Below the pieces are notes generated by a model. It was given only the letters and a program-made list of their open reading frames with translations, was not told the DNA's origin and searched no databases. Shown here in pieces: positions 26,590 through 33,872 of a stretch of 64,000 nt of DNA. The DNA lies in NCBI RefSeq assembly GCF_943733665.1, contig NZ_OX030782.1, forward strand, positions 2,962,501 to 3,026,500. The letters run 5' to 3'. The position numbers and the translations under genes were made by a program. The DNA comes from Aquimarina sp. Aq107 (lineage in GTDB: Bacteria; Bacteroidota; Bacteroidia; Flavobacteriales; Flavobacteriaceae). Position 1 is the first letter of the stretch. Every line of letters starts with the position of its first letter.

Positions 26590-27218
26590 AACAACAACTG
26601 TTTATTGCTTGTTAGCATTGTTTGTTTTATTTTCTTTAATCTTTTTAATACTTTTTTATCGTACCATTTTTCTTTTTTCTTCACTTCAGTAGAGGGATCA
26701 TATAACATACCAGTACATAAACACATTTTATGATCTTTAGCTTTTAAAATATCGTAGTTTGTACAAGTCTTGCATCCAGCCCAAAATTTAGGGTCATCGG
26801 TTAATTCTGAAAATGTAACTGGTTTATATCCTAAGTCTGAATTTATTTTCATTACTGCTAGTCCAGTAGTAATTCCAAAAACTTTAGAATCAGGATACTT
26901 TTTTAAAGAATAATTAAACGTAAACTCTTTAATTCTTTTGGCTAATCCTTGATTTCTATAATTAGGATGTACGATAAGACCAGAATGCGCAACATATTTT
27001 TCATGACCCCAAACCTCTATATAACAAAAGCCTGCAAACGCTCCATTACACAATGCTATAATTGCATTTCCATTTTCCATCTTTCCTTTAACATAGTCAG
27101 GTGTTCGTTTTGCAATACCGGTACCTCTTACTTTAGCAGAATCCGATATTACATCACAAATCTCCTGAGCGTAATCAAGGTGATCATTAGTGGCTATGAT
27201 TATTTTTATTTGTTTCAT
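26577..27218 (-). CDS. GNAT-family N-acyltransferase heading the arg operon, with Cys cluster
   Basis: The 213-aa protein has a GNAT fold, with the CoA pyrophosphate-binding stretch NYRNQGLAKRI (residues 86-96) and core strands HSGLIVHP and VFGITTG. Its C-terminal part has Cys149, Cys152, Cys166 and Cys168 (CKTC...CLC), which could bind a metal. As the first gene of an operon that otherwise lacks an N-acylglutamate synthase, it is the natural candidate for the glutamate N-acylating step. Given the predicted succinylornithine carbamoyltransferase, the donor may be succinyl-CoA. That function is inferred from position; the GNAT fold is seen. Confidence 0.78.
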   Translation of the reverse strand: MKQIKIIIATNDHLDYAQEICDVISDSAKVRGTGIAKRTPDYVKGKMENGNAIIALCNGAFAGFCYIEVWGHEKYVAHSGLIVHPNYRNQGLAKRIKEFTFNYSLKKYPDSKVFGITTGLAVMKINSDLGYKPVTFSELTDDPKFWAGCKTCTNYDILKAKDHKMCLCTGMLYDPSTEVKKKEKWYDKKVLKRLKKIKQTMLTSNKQLLLWKK

Positions 27219-27395
27219 CCGTTTGTTTCTATAACTCTTTCTTAATGCCAGATGTAATCCATTATGAACAACTTTTATATTGATGAAAACTCATTTTATA
27301 CATGAATTATCAATATCAAAAAATGTCAATACTTAAAATTTAAATGATATGATTCCTGAGAAGATCCGTAAGTAGTTTATATCCAATACCAATTA

Positions 27396-27413
27396 TAAAA
27401 GAATATTCTTTTA
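27396..27413. promoter_or_regulatory. 18-bp perfect palindrome upstream of the arg operon
   Basis: TAAAAGAATATTCTTTTA is a perfect palindrome 178 bases before the GNAT start codon. The GAATATTC core is loosely like one half-site pair of ArgR operators, but it does not match the E. coli ARG box closely. It could be a regulator site for arginine control or a chance AT palindrome. Confidence 0.35.
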
Positions 27414-27458
27414 AATGGAATTAATAACTAAATCGTGAAAAAGGAACTTTTTATAAGG

Positions 27459-27479
27459 GAAGTAGGGCGCACCTACTTC
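27459..27479. other. Hairpin between leader ORF and arg operon
   Basis: GAAGTAGG (27459-27466) and CCTACTTC (27472-27479) form an 8-bp stem with a 5-base loop. On the minus strand it follows the end of the leader ORF by 9 bases and is followed by CCTTATAAAAAG, which is not a good U-tract. It may be part of an attenuator or a weak terminator. Confidence 0.45.
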
Positions 27480-27488
27480 ATAATAATT

Positions 27489-27599
27489 TTAAACCCCCAA
27501 GGGGCGACGAAAACGGCGTATAGATGATATAGTAATATCAACTGATTTGTTCAAGGATTGAACTTTCACTTCTCTAATAATAAATGTTGGCGTTTTCAT
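27489..27599 (-). CDS. Possible arginine-rich leader peptide upstream of the arg operon
   Basis: A minus-strand ORF of 36 codons runs from ATG at 27599 to TAA at 27489. The peptide begins MKTPTFIIREVKVQ and ends SSIRRFRRPLGV, with four arginine codons in five positions (CGC CGT TTT CGT CGC) close to the stop. These codons lie in the 3' arm of an inverted repeat whose 5' arm (27615-27634) precedes the ATG. A TAnnTTTG box sits 62 bases upstream of the ATG. An Arg run before an arginine operon is the layout of ribosome-mediated attenuation, but the coding call and the function are inference. A short mobile or repeat element is the alternative. Confidence 0.35.
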   Translation of the reverse strand: MKTPTFIIREVKVQSLNKSVDITISSIRRFRRPLGV

Positions 27600-27634
27600 A
27601 ATAGTAACTCTAAATCGTCGGCCGTAGCCCCTTT
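27499..27634 (-). ncRNA. Structured inverted-repeat segment, possible leader RNA or repeat element
   Basis: Three pairs of complementary segments nest: AAGGGGC (27499-27505) with GCCCCTT (27627-27633), CGACGA (27505-27510) with TCGTCG (27615-27620), and GAAAACG (27509-27515) with CGTTTTC (27591-27597). Neighbouring segments share one or two bases, so they may be alternatives. Local GC is far above the surrounding AT-rich spacer. I do not recognise a known RNA family. Confidence 0.45.
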
Positions 27635-28038
27635 CGTTAACTAGATGGTACAATATTACGCAAAAATAATTTCTAGATTAAAATAAAAAAACCAATTTAT
27701 AAAAGAATTATCATTTTAATAAAATCAACCTCCCAATTCCTTATAAATCCCAATAAAACAATAAAAAAATTACATTTTGCTCATTATTAATGATTTAATA
27801 ATACCTTAAAACAAAATATAATTTATGATGATTAAATAAATAATTTGTTCAACTATATAATATAATAGGTAATAACTCTAAAAAAACCGAACTAAACAGG
27901 TATCACAACAAGGTATCCCATAAATAAATATGTAGTACATAAAATACTGATATCATAAAACGAAAACCATATAGAATGTGTTTTTAGTTAAAAAACAATA
28001 CTTTTTTTAAACTTTCATAAGATTTTTAACATATAAAT

Positions 28039-28069
28039 TTTGTGATAATAAAAAAAAACTATACTTTTG
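28039..28069 (+). promoter_or_regulatory. Bacteroidota-type promoter of the gntR gene
   Basis: TTTG (28039-28042), a 19-base spacer, then TACTTTTG (28062-28069) match the Bacteroidota consensus TTTG-N19-TAnnTTTG exactly. The -7 element runs directly into the first operator palindrome, so a bound repressor would cover the start site. Confidence 0.8.
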
Positions 28070-28090
28070 GTTAACCAGATTGGTCAACCA
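28068..28090. promoter_or_regulatory. Double palindromic operator upstream of gntR (site 1)
   Basis: TGGTTAACCA (28068-28077), three bases GAT, then TGGTCAACCA (28081-28090), 20 bases before the regulator ATG. The half-site pattern TGGT-N2-ACCA is of the kind bound by FadR-type GntR proteins. The same arrangement occurs at 44463-44485. Confidence 0.75.
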
Positions 28091-28110
28091 GTTAAAGTCA
28101 AACCCAGTAT

Positions 28111-28824
28111 ATGAGATTAAAAATAGAGAAGGAAACGGAGGTTTTATCCAATCCTAAGAAAGGTTCCGAAGATATAATTATTTCTAAAATTAGGGAATTA
28201 ATTGTTTCTAAGCAACTTGAACCAGGAGATAGACTTCCGGCAGAAAGAGTTCTTGCCGAAAAGTTAGGTGTAAGTAGGAATCAATTACGCCAAGCAATTC
28301 AACGATTAGAATTCTATGGGTTGGTTAAAAAATATCCTCAAAGTGGGACAAGAGTATCAAATATAGGAGTTACCGCACTTAACGGAATGATGACTGATAT
28401 TTTACAATTACAAGAACCAGATTTTAAATCTCTAGTAGAAACAAGATTGATACTAGAAACAAATGCTGTAAGGTTAGCTGCTACAAGAAGATCAGATGAA
28501 CATTTACGACAAATACAAGCTGCGCACGAAGCTTACAGTGAAAAAGCAATTAATGGTCTTAATGCAGTAGAAGAAGATTTAATGTTTCATCTTAAACTGT
28601 CTGAAGCTAGTGGCAATAGCGTAATCAATTCATTAATGTTAGTGATTACGCCAGAAATAATTACTCATTTTGTAGCAAATAAAGTTTGTGACAAAGATGA
28701 AAATCACTTATTAATTAAGGAGCACCAGGCTATTATTGATGCTATCATAGATAGAGACCCCGATAGAGCGGTTGCTAAACTAGAAGAGCACTTTAACGAT
28801 TTATATAAATTTTGTTATGATTAA
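28111..28824 (+). CDS. GntR-family (FadR/FCD type) regulator of the alginate locus
   Basis: The 237-aa protein has an N-terminal winged helix-turn-helix (LEPGDRLPAERVLAEKLGVSRNQLRQAI; residues about 33-75) of the GntR family and a C-terminal all-helical FCD ligand domain (residues about 100-230). The latter contains the metal/ligand histidines in EDLMFHLKLSEASGN and KEHQAIIDAI. FCD regulators usually sense small organic acids. Next to the KDG/KDPG pathway the natural effector would be an alginate breakdown product such as KDG or DEH. The promoter has a TGGTTAACCA double operator, implying autoregulation. It stands upstream of and in line with the susCD operon. Confidence 0.88.
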   Translation: MRLKIEKETEVLSNPKKGSEDIIISKIRELIVSKQLEPGDRLPAERVLAEKLGVSRNQLRQAIQRLEFYGLVKKYPQSGTRVSNIGVTALNGMMTDILQLQEPDFKSLVETRLILETNAVRLAATRRSDEHLRQIQAAHEAYSEKAINGLNAVEEDLMFHLKLSEASGNSVINSLMLVITPEIITHFVANKVCDKDENHLLIKEHQAIIDAIIDRDPDRAVAKLEEHFNDLYKFCYD

Positions 28825-29149
28825 GGAAATCAAAAAAAATAAAGGAAATAAATCTAATACCAATCGGATATGTAACACAAACAATAAAAACTAAAAAAAG
28901 GGACAGCTACCACACTAATCCCTTTATTTTCGAAACTTTACTTAGTTTAAAAAGTAAAATCCTTACTATAATTGCTTATAGATAGATGAAACAAAGATAG
29001 AAAAAATAGATAAACGCAATTCCGTTTATATTTTTTTATGATTTGTTTATAAAGTAGGTAATTACGAAAACTAGGTTTTGCTTTTAAAATTGAAAAATAA
29101 ATCAATTAATGATTTAAACTAAAGCATTAAAAAACAAAAATAATTACTT
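28825..29149. other. Intergenic region between gntR and susC
   Basis: About 325 bases. It contains a possible terminator at 28897-28930 and the susC promoter region. I found no copy of the TGGTTAACCA operator here and no exact TTTG-N19-TAnnTTTG promoter; TAGGTTTTG near 29071 is one base off. The rest is plain AT-rich DNA. Confidence 0.4.
28897..28930 (+). terminator. Possible terminator after gntR
   Basis: AAAGGGA (28897-28903) pairs with TCCCTTT (28919-28925) over a 15-base loop and is followed by ATTTT. The stem is short, so termination is probably partial, which would allow some read-through into susC. Confidence 0.45.
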
Positions 29150-32100
29150 ATGTATTTCAAAAAGATTATAGCAGTCTTCCTGATTGTTCTATCTCATTGT
29201 ACGTTGCTTGCTCAAGATAGCATTACATTAGAAGGAACAGTAACTTCTCGGGAAGATGGGATACCAATACCGGGAGTTAATGTATTGATATTGAAATCCA
29301 ATACGGGAACTACTACGGATTTTGATGGATTTTATCAACTTAAGGTAAACAAAGGTGATGTCGTTTCATTCTCTTTTACCGGAAAGAAAACCATAACAGT
29401 GGCAATCGATAATCAAACAACACTTGATATCGCTCTGGAAGAAGAAGCATCTGAACTAGAACAGGTTGTCGTTATAGGATATGGAGTCCAAAAGAAGTCG
29501 AGTTTGACAGCTTCTGTATCCAAATTAGAGAACACCAATCTAGATGAATTGCCTTATTCTGATGTTTCTAACAGTATAAAAGGTAAAATTGCCGGAGTTC
29601 AGATTAGAAATACCACTGGTAATGTTGGTGATGAACCAGAAATAATAGTAAGAGGTATTGGGTCTATAAGTCTTAGTTCTGCTCCACTTGTTGTTGTTGA
29701 TGGATTCCCTTTTGATGATGGGCTTCAATTCATTAATCCAAGTACTATAGAGTCTATAGAAGTATTGAAAGATGCAAGTTCTACAGCAATATATGGATCT
29801 AGAGGAGCTAATGGTGTTATTCTTATAACTACTAAAGAAGGAAAAGCAGAAAAAACTTCTTTTGAGTTCAAATCACTCTCAGGTTTTAAACAAGCTGCAA
29901 GAAGTATTGATATTATAGATGCAATTGCATTTTCTGACTTAGACAGAAGTAGAGATCAATTAGTAGAAAATTTTAATGCTCAGCAAGAAAACAGAGAACC
30001 TAATTTTGTAAATTATGATAATGTTCAAATAGGAAAAAGAACCATTGCTCAAAACATTGGTGGTCCTACTAACTGGCAAGATGAAGCTTTAAGAAATCCT
30101 GCTAGAATTGACAATTATCAATTAAACGTTTATGGAGGTGGAAGTAGAACAAACTACTTAATATCTGCCAACTACATTTATAATGAAGGACTTAGAAAAG
30201 ATAACGATTTAGAAAGATTAAACTTATCTGCTAGACTTAAATCTAAATTATCTGACAACTTAAGTTTTGATTTAAAAATAAATCCTTCTTACACACTTAC
30301 AAGAAGATCTTCTATTAATTTTACAGATACCGGAAGATATGAAACTTGGATTCCTGTTAGACATAATCAATATACATCAGACTTAACAGGACAGCCTGTT
30401 GGAAGTTTTGCACATGCTTTACATTTTAGAAACCTTAATTTTGATTATGTAGATCCTGTAACTGGTCTAACAGAAAATACTGGTAATATAGAAAACCTAT
30501 GGTCTTCATCTAACTTTAATCCTATCTCTAGACAGGAAGCCAGTAGACGTAATCGTTTTGAATACAGATTACTTGCTAACGGTTCTGTGAAATGGAAAAT
30601 AGCGCAAGGACTTACTTTAAGATCTTCATTAGGTGGTTATGTGAGATACCGTACGGGAGAAGAATATTTTGGTTCTGATGGTGATAGAGATGGAGAAACA
30701 GAAGGAATCTTAGCAGATCAACTTACTGTTAAATACATAAATGAGAATACATTAAACTACAACAGAGATTTTAATGGTCATGATATTGGATTATTATTAG
30801 GTATCACTTACGAGAATACTACAGAACGTCTTAGCAACCTTAGAATAACTAATTTTGATGATGAGAATATAACAACTCTTAATGGAGGAACAATTATAGA
30901 TCTTGACAATACATTTACTTTAAAAGATAAAACAGTATTATCTTCATACTTAGGAAGAATTAATTATGCTTATAAAGATCGTTACTTAATTTCTTTAGCA
31001 GGAAGAGCAGATGGTTTCAATAAGTTTGGTAAGAATAACAAATACGGATTTTTCCCTTCTGTATCGGTAGGATGGAATGTTGCAAACGAGAATTTCTGGA
31101 GAAATAGCATTGGTAATACAGTTAATAACCTAAAGTTAAGATCTAGTTGGGGAATTAGTGGATCTGCTCCTGCCCTATTTGATTTCTTAGCACCAACTAT
31201 AGTAGATTTCGGAAATTACAGCATAGGAAATACTGGTGGTGTAACAACAGGACAAGGTGAAGTAGACTTTTTACAAGGAAACCCTGATATTACTTGGGAA
31301 ACAAACACAGAATTTAATAATGGTATAGATTTAGGTCTTTTCAATGGTGCTGTAAATCTTACTGTGGATTACTACTATAAGTTATCAGAAAAACTTTTAT
31401 TGAGACAACAAATTTCTAATTCAACTGGTTTTGATGAGCAATGGAATAATATTGGAAAAGTTCAAAACTCAGGATGGGAATTTGATTTATCTACAAATCT
31501 TGGAAGAGGAAAATTAAAATGGCAAGGAAGTGCTAATATCTCATTTAACGAGAATAAACTTGTTTCATTCGGTGGATCTGAAAGAATAATTAATAATGGA
31601 GAGCGAACTGATCAATATATTACTCGTGTAGGAGAACCATATATTCAGTTTTATGGATATCAAACTGACGGTATTTTCCAGAACGCCGAAGATTTAGCTA
31701 ATAGCCCAAGTGGTATTGCTGATGCAGTTGGTGGTCTTAAGAGAGTAGATGTAAACGGTGATGGAGTTATTAATGAAGATGATAGAACTGTTATTGGTGA
31801 TCCATTCCCTGATTTTATTTGGGGTTTCACCAACACATTTACATACGGAAACTTAGATCTTAATTTCTCTTTCCAAGGATCTCAAGGCGGTGAAGTTGTT
31901 TGGGGAGAAGCATTTTATAATGAAGTTGCTCGATATGGAGCTACATATGCAGAAGACCAATGGTTTAATGAAAATATCCCTGCTAGCAGACCCGGAATTA
32001 GAATTGGTGTTCCATGGTTAGAAACTGACTATGCTGTTCAAGATGCTTCTTATATATCATTAAGAGAAGTAGTACTAGGATACTCTATACCTATTCATTC

Positions 32101-32296
32101 GACAAAGAAAATGGGATTAGAAAAAATGAGAATTTATATCTCTGGACAAAATTTATGGTATCAAGCTGCAGATGATTATTTAGGTAATAATCCTGAAGGA
32201 AACACGGATAGAGATAATGTTTTGATCAGAGGGTATCAAAGAGGAGTTACACCAGTGCAAAGGCAACTAGCACTTGGATTAGATATCAATTTCTAA
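29150..32296 (+). CDS. susC: SusC/RagA-type TonB-dependent outer-membrane transporter (alginate oligosaccharides)
   Basis: The 1048-aa protein imports oligosaccharides across the outer membrane with its SusD lid. It has a signal peptide (cleavage after LLAQ), a carboxypeptidase-regulatory-like domain (EGTVTSREDGIPIPGVNV, ending GTTTDFDGFYQLKV), the TonB box region EQVVVIGYGVQKKSSLTAS, a plug domain (residues about 115-230, with VRGIGSISLSSAPLVVVDGF and GANGVILITTK) and the beta-barrel to a C-terminal aromatic LDINF. It heads a run of ten same-strand genes whose products break down alginate, so the cargo is predicted to be alginate oligomers. A large hairpin follows its stop. Confidence 0.95.
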   Translation: MYFKKIIAVFLIVLSHCTLLAQDSITLEGTVTSREDGIPIPGVNVLILKSNTGTTTDFDGFYQLKVNKGDVVSFSFTGKKTITVAIDNQTTLDIALEEEASELEQVVVIGYGVQKKSSLTASVSKLENTNLDELPYSDVSNSIKGKIAGVQIRNTTGNVGDEPEIIVRGIGSISLSSAPLVVVDGFPFDDGLQFINPSTIESIEVLKDASSTAIYGSRGANGVILITTKEGKAEKTSFEFKSLSGFKQAARSIDIIDAIAFSDLDRSRDQLVENFNAQQENREPNFVNYDNVQIGKRTIAQNIGGPTNWQDEALRNPARIDNYQLNVYGGGSRTNYLISANYIYNEGLRKDNDLERLNLSARLKSKLSDNLSFDLKINPSYTLTRRSSINFTDTGRYETWIPVRHNQYTSDLTGQPVGSFAHALHFRNLNFDYVDPVTGLTENTGNIENLWSSSNFNPISRQEASRRNRFEYRLLANGSVKWKIAQGLTLRSSLGGYVRYRTGEEYFGSDGDRDGETEGILADQLTVKYINENTLNYNRDFNGHDIGLLLGITYENTTERLSNLRITNFDDENITTLNGGTIIDLDNTFTLKDKTVLSSYLGRINYAYKDRYLISLAGRADGFNKFGKNNKYGFFPSVSVGWNVANENFWRNSIGNTVNNLKLRSSWGISGSAPALFDFLAPTIVDFGNYSIGNTGGVTTGQGEVDFLQGNPDITWETNTEFNNGIDLGLFNGAVNLTVDYYYKLSEKLLLRQQISNSTGFDEQWNNIGKVQNSGWEFDLSTNLGRGKLKWQGSANISFNENKLVSFGGSERIINNGERTDQYITRVGEPYIQFYGYQTDGIFQNAEDLANSPSGIADAVGGLKRVDVNGDGVINEDDRTVIGDPFPDFIWGFTNTFTYGNLDLNFSFQGSQGGEVVWGEAFYNEVARYGATYAEDQWFNENIPASRPGIRIGVPWLETDYAVQDASYISLREVVLGYSIPIHSTKKMGLEKMRIYISGQNLWYQAADDYLGNNPEGNTDRDNVLIRGYQRGVTPVQRQLALGLDINF

Positions 32297-32310
32297 AAAG
32301 CAATTAATGA

Positions 32311-32365
32311 TAGTCTATTTCATATTTAATTAGCAAAAGCTAATTAAATATGAAATAACAGACTA
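32311..32365 (+). other. Large hairpin in the susC-susD gap
   Basis: TTTCATATTTAATTAGC (32318-32334) pairs perfectly over 17 bp with 32339-32355 around a 4-A loop. The stem continues after a small bulge with TAGTCT (32311-32316) pairing to AGACTA (32360-32365). It starts 14 bases after the susC stop and ends 13 bases before the susD ATG. No U-tract follows, so an mRNA-stability or partial-attenuation role is likelier than full termination. Confidence 0.75.
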
Positions 32366-32378
32366 AAAAATATACATA

Positions 32379-33872
32379 ATGAAACATATTTTTAAACTTC
32401 AAAATAGATTCATAAATTTTAATATTTATGCATTGTCATTGACATTATTGATGGTGTCTTGTGATCTAGAAGAAGAAGTAACTTCTTTTAGAACAGATGA
32501 CAACTTCTATCAAGACCAAGAAGAGTTAAATAGAGGAGTAATTGCTTCATATTCTAGTTTATATGATGTGATGGAAGTAGAATGGAATATTACAGAACTT
32601 CGTTCTGATAATACATTTACTAATCCAGATAGATCTCCAGAATCAGATGCTCCTCGTTTTACATTGGATCGACTTACAGTAGATACCAATAATTCGATAA
32701 ATCAAGCATACTATGCTAATTGTTACAAAACCATAGCTTTAGCGAATAGAATCATTGCTAACATAGATGTTGCAGTTGATGAAGACTTAAGAAATCAATA
32801 TGAAGGTGAAGCCAAATTTCTTAGAGCATTAATGCATTTTAACTTAACACGATTATATGGTAGTATTGTAATTGTTGATAGAGTTTTAATTGGTGAAGAA
32901 GGTTTTCAATTATCTCGTAGACCTCAATCAGAAGTATATCCTTTTATTATTCAGGACTTAGAAGACGCTATCGCACTTTTACCAGAGCAATATGATGATT
33001 CAGAATTCGGTAGAGCAACAGCAATAGCAGCAAGAACTATATTAGGTAAAGTTCATTTAACAAACCCTAATAGAGATTTAGAAGCTGCAATTACTCAACT
33101 AGAATATGTTAGAGACAGAGGAATAAATGATCTAATTACGGATTATGATAATCTTTTTGAACCAGGTGATGAATTAAACAATGAAGTAATTTTTTCTGTT
33201 CGATATGAACAAGGACTTATTGGTTTAGGTTCTCCTTTTCCAAACTTCTTTGCTCCTTTACAAAGTGATGGAAATGTAGTTTTTGGTAATGGTGATGGAC
33301 TTAACGTACCTACTGAAGATATATCTGATTTATATCTAACAAATGATTTAAGAAAACCTTCATCTATGGCGGACAGCTATATTGCAACCAATGGAACTGA
33401 AATCTTTAACAAGCACGTTACCAAATACAATTCGGCTTTTAACGCACTAGATGATGGTGATGTAGATTGGCCAGTTACAAGATTTGCTGATGTACTATTA
33501 ATGCTTTCTGAAGCTTATATAGATGCTAGAGGAATTTCTGAAGCCTTAATCGAACTAAACAAAGTAAGAGCGCGTGCTGGTCTAACTGATCTATTAGAAG
33601 CTGATGTAAATTCTAGCTTTGCTTTTAAATTAGCCTTAGAAAATGAACGACGTCTTGAGTTTGCTTTCGAAAACCATAGATTCTTTGATCTACTAAGAAC
33701 CAATAGAGCTTTGACTGTAATAAATGAACATTTTACAACAGAGTTTGCTTATAACAACCCTGATAATCCTGATCTTGATGCAAGTCCTATTTCTGATTTT
33801 CAGCTACTATTACCAATACCACAAAGAGAAATTGACCTAAACCCTAATTTAGCTCAAAACATAGGTTATTAA
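32379..33872 (+). CDS. susD: SusD/RagB-type surface glycan-binding lipoprotein
   Basis: The 497-aa outer-membrane lipoprotein captures oligosaccharide and closes over SusC. It has a lipoprotein signal with lipobox LLMVSC, the N-terminal SusD-like region (TDDNFYQDQEELNRGVIASYSSLYDV), TPR-like helices with GEAKFLRALMHFNLTRLYG and the C-terminal SusD/RagB domain with FADVLLMLSEAYIDARG and LENERRLEFAFENHRFFDLLR. The protein follows susC as in nearly all PULs. Its last base is the first base of the next gene's ATG region (overlap 1), suggesting coupling. Confidence 0.95.
   Translation: MKHIFKLQNRFINFNIYALSLTLLMVSCDLEEEVTSFRTDDNFYQDQEELNRGVIASYSSLYDVMEVEWNITELRSDNTFTNPDRSPESDAPRFTLDRLTVDTNNSINQAYYANCYKTIALANRIIANIDVAVDEDLRNQYEGEAKFLRALMHFNLTRLYGSIVIVDRVLIGEEGFQLSRRPQSEVYPFIIQDLEDAIALLPEQYDDSEFGRATAIAARTILGKVHLTNPNRDLEAAITQLEYVRDRGINDLITDYDNLFEPGDELNNEVIFSVRYEQGLIGLGSPFPNFFAPLQSDGNVVFGNGDGLNVPTEDISDLYLTNDLRKPSSMADSYIATNGTEIFNKHVTKYNSAFNALDDGDVDWPVTRFADVLLMLSEAYIDARGISEALIELNKVRARAGLTDLLEADVNSSFAFKLALENERRLEFAFENHRFFDLLRTNRALTVINEHFTTEFAYNNPDNPDLDASPISDFQLLLPIPQREIDLNPNLAQNIGY

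Larger units (their letters stand above)
27219..28110. other. Long intergenic region between arg operon and alginate locus
   Basis: Nearly 900 bases without a normal-size gene. On the arg side it holds an 18-bp palindrome (27396-27413), a hairpin (27459-27479), a structured inverted-repeat segment with a 36-codon minus-strand ORF (27489-27634) and a TAnnTTTG-like box on the minus strand (27661-27668). On the alginate side it holds the gntR promoter and operator (28039-28090). The stretch 27670-28030 is very AT-rich and shows nothing else I can name. Confidence 0.6.

Noticed and set aside
27386..27710. Two similar strings, ACCAATTATAAAAGAAT near 27387 and ACCAATTTATAAAAGAAT near 27691
   Set aside because: Close in AT-rich DNA, short and unequal; not enough to call a repeat or attachment sites.
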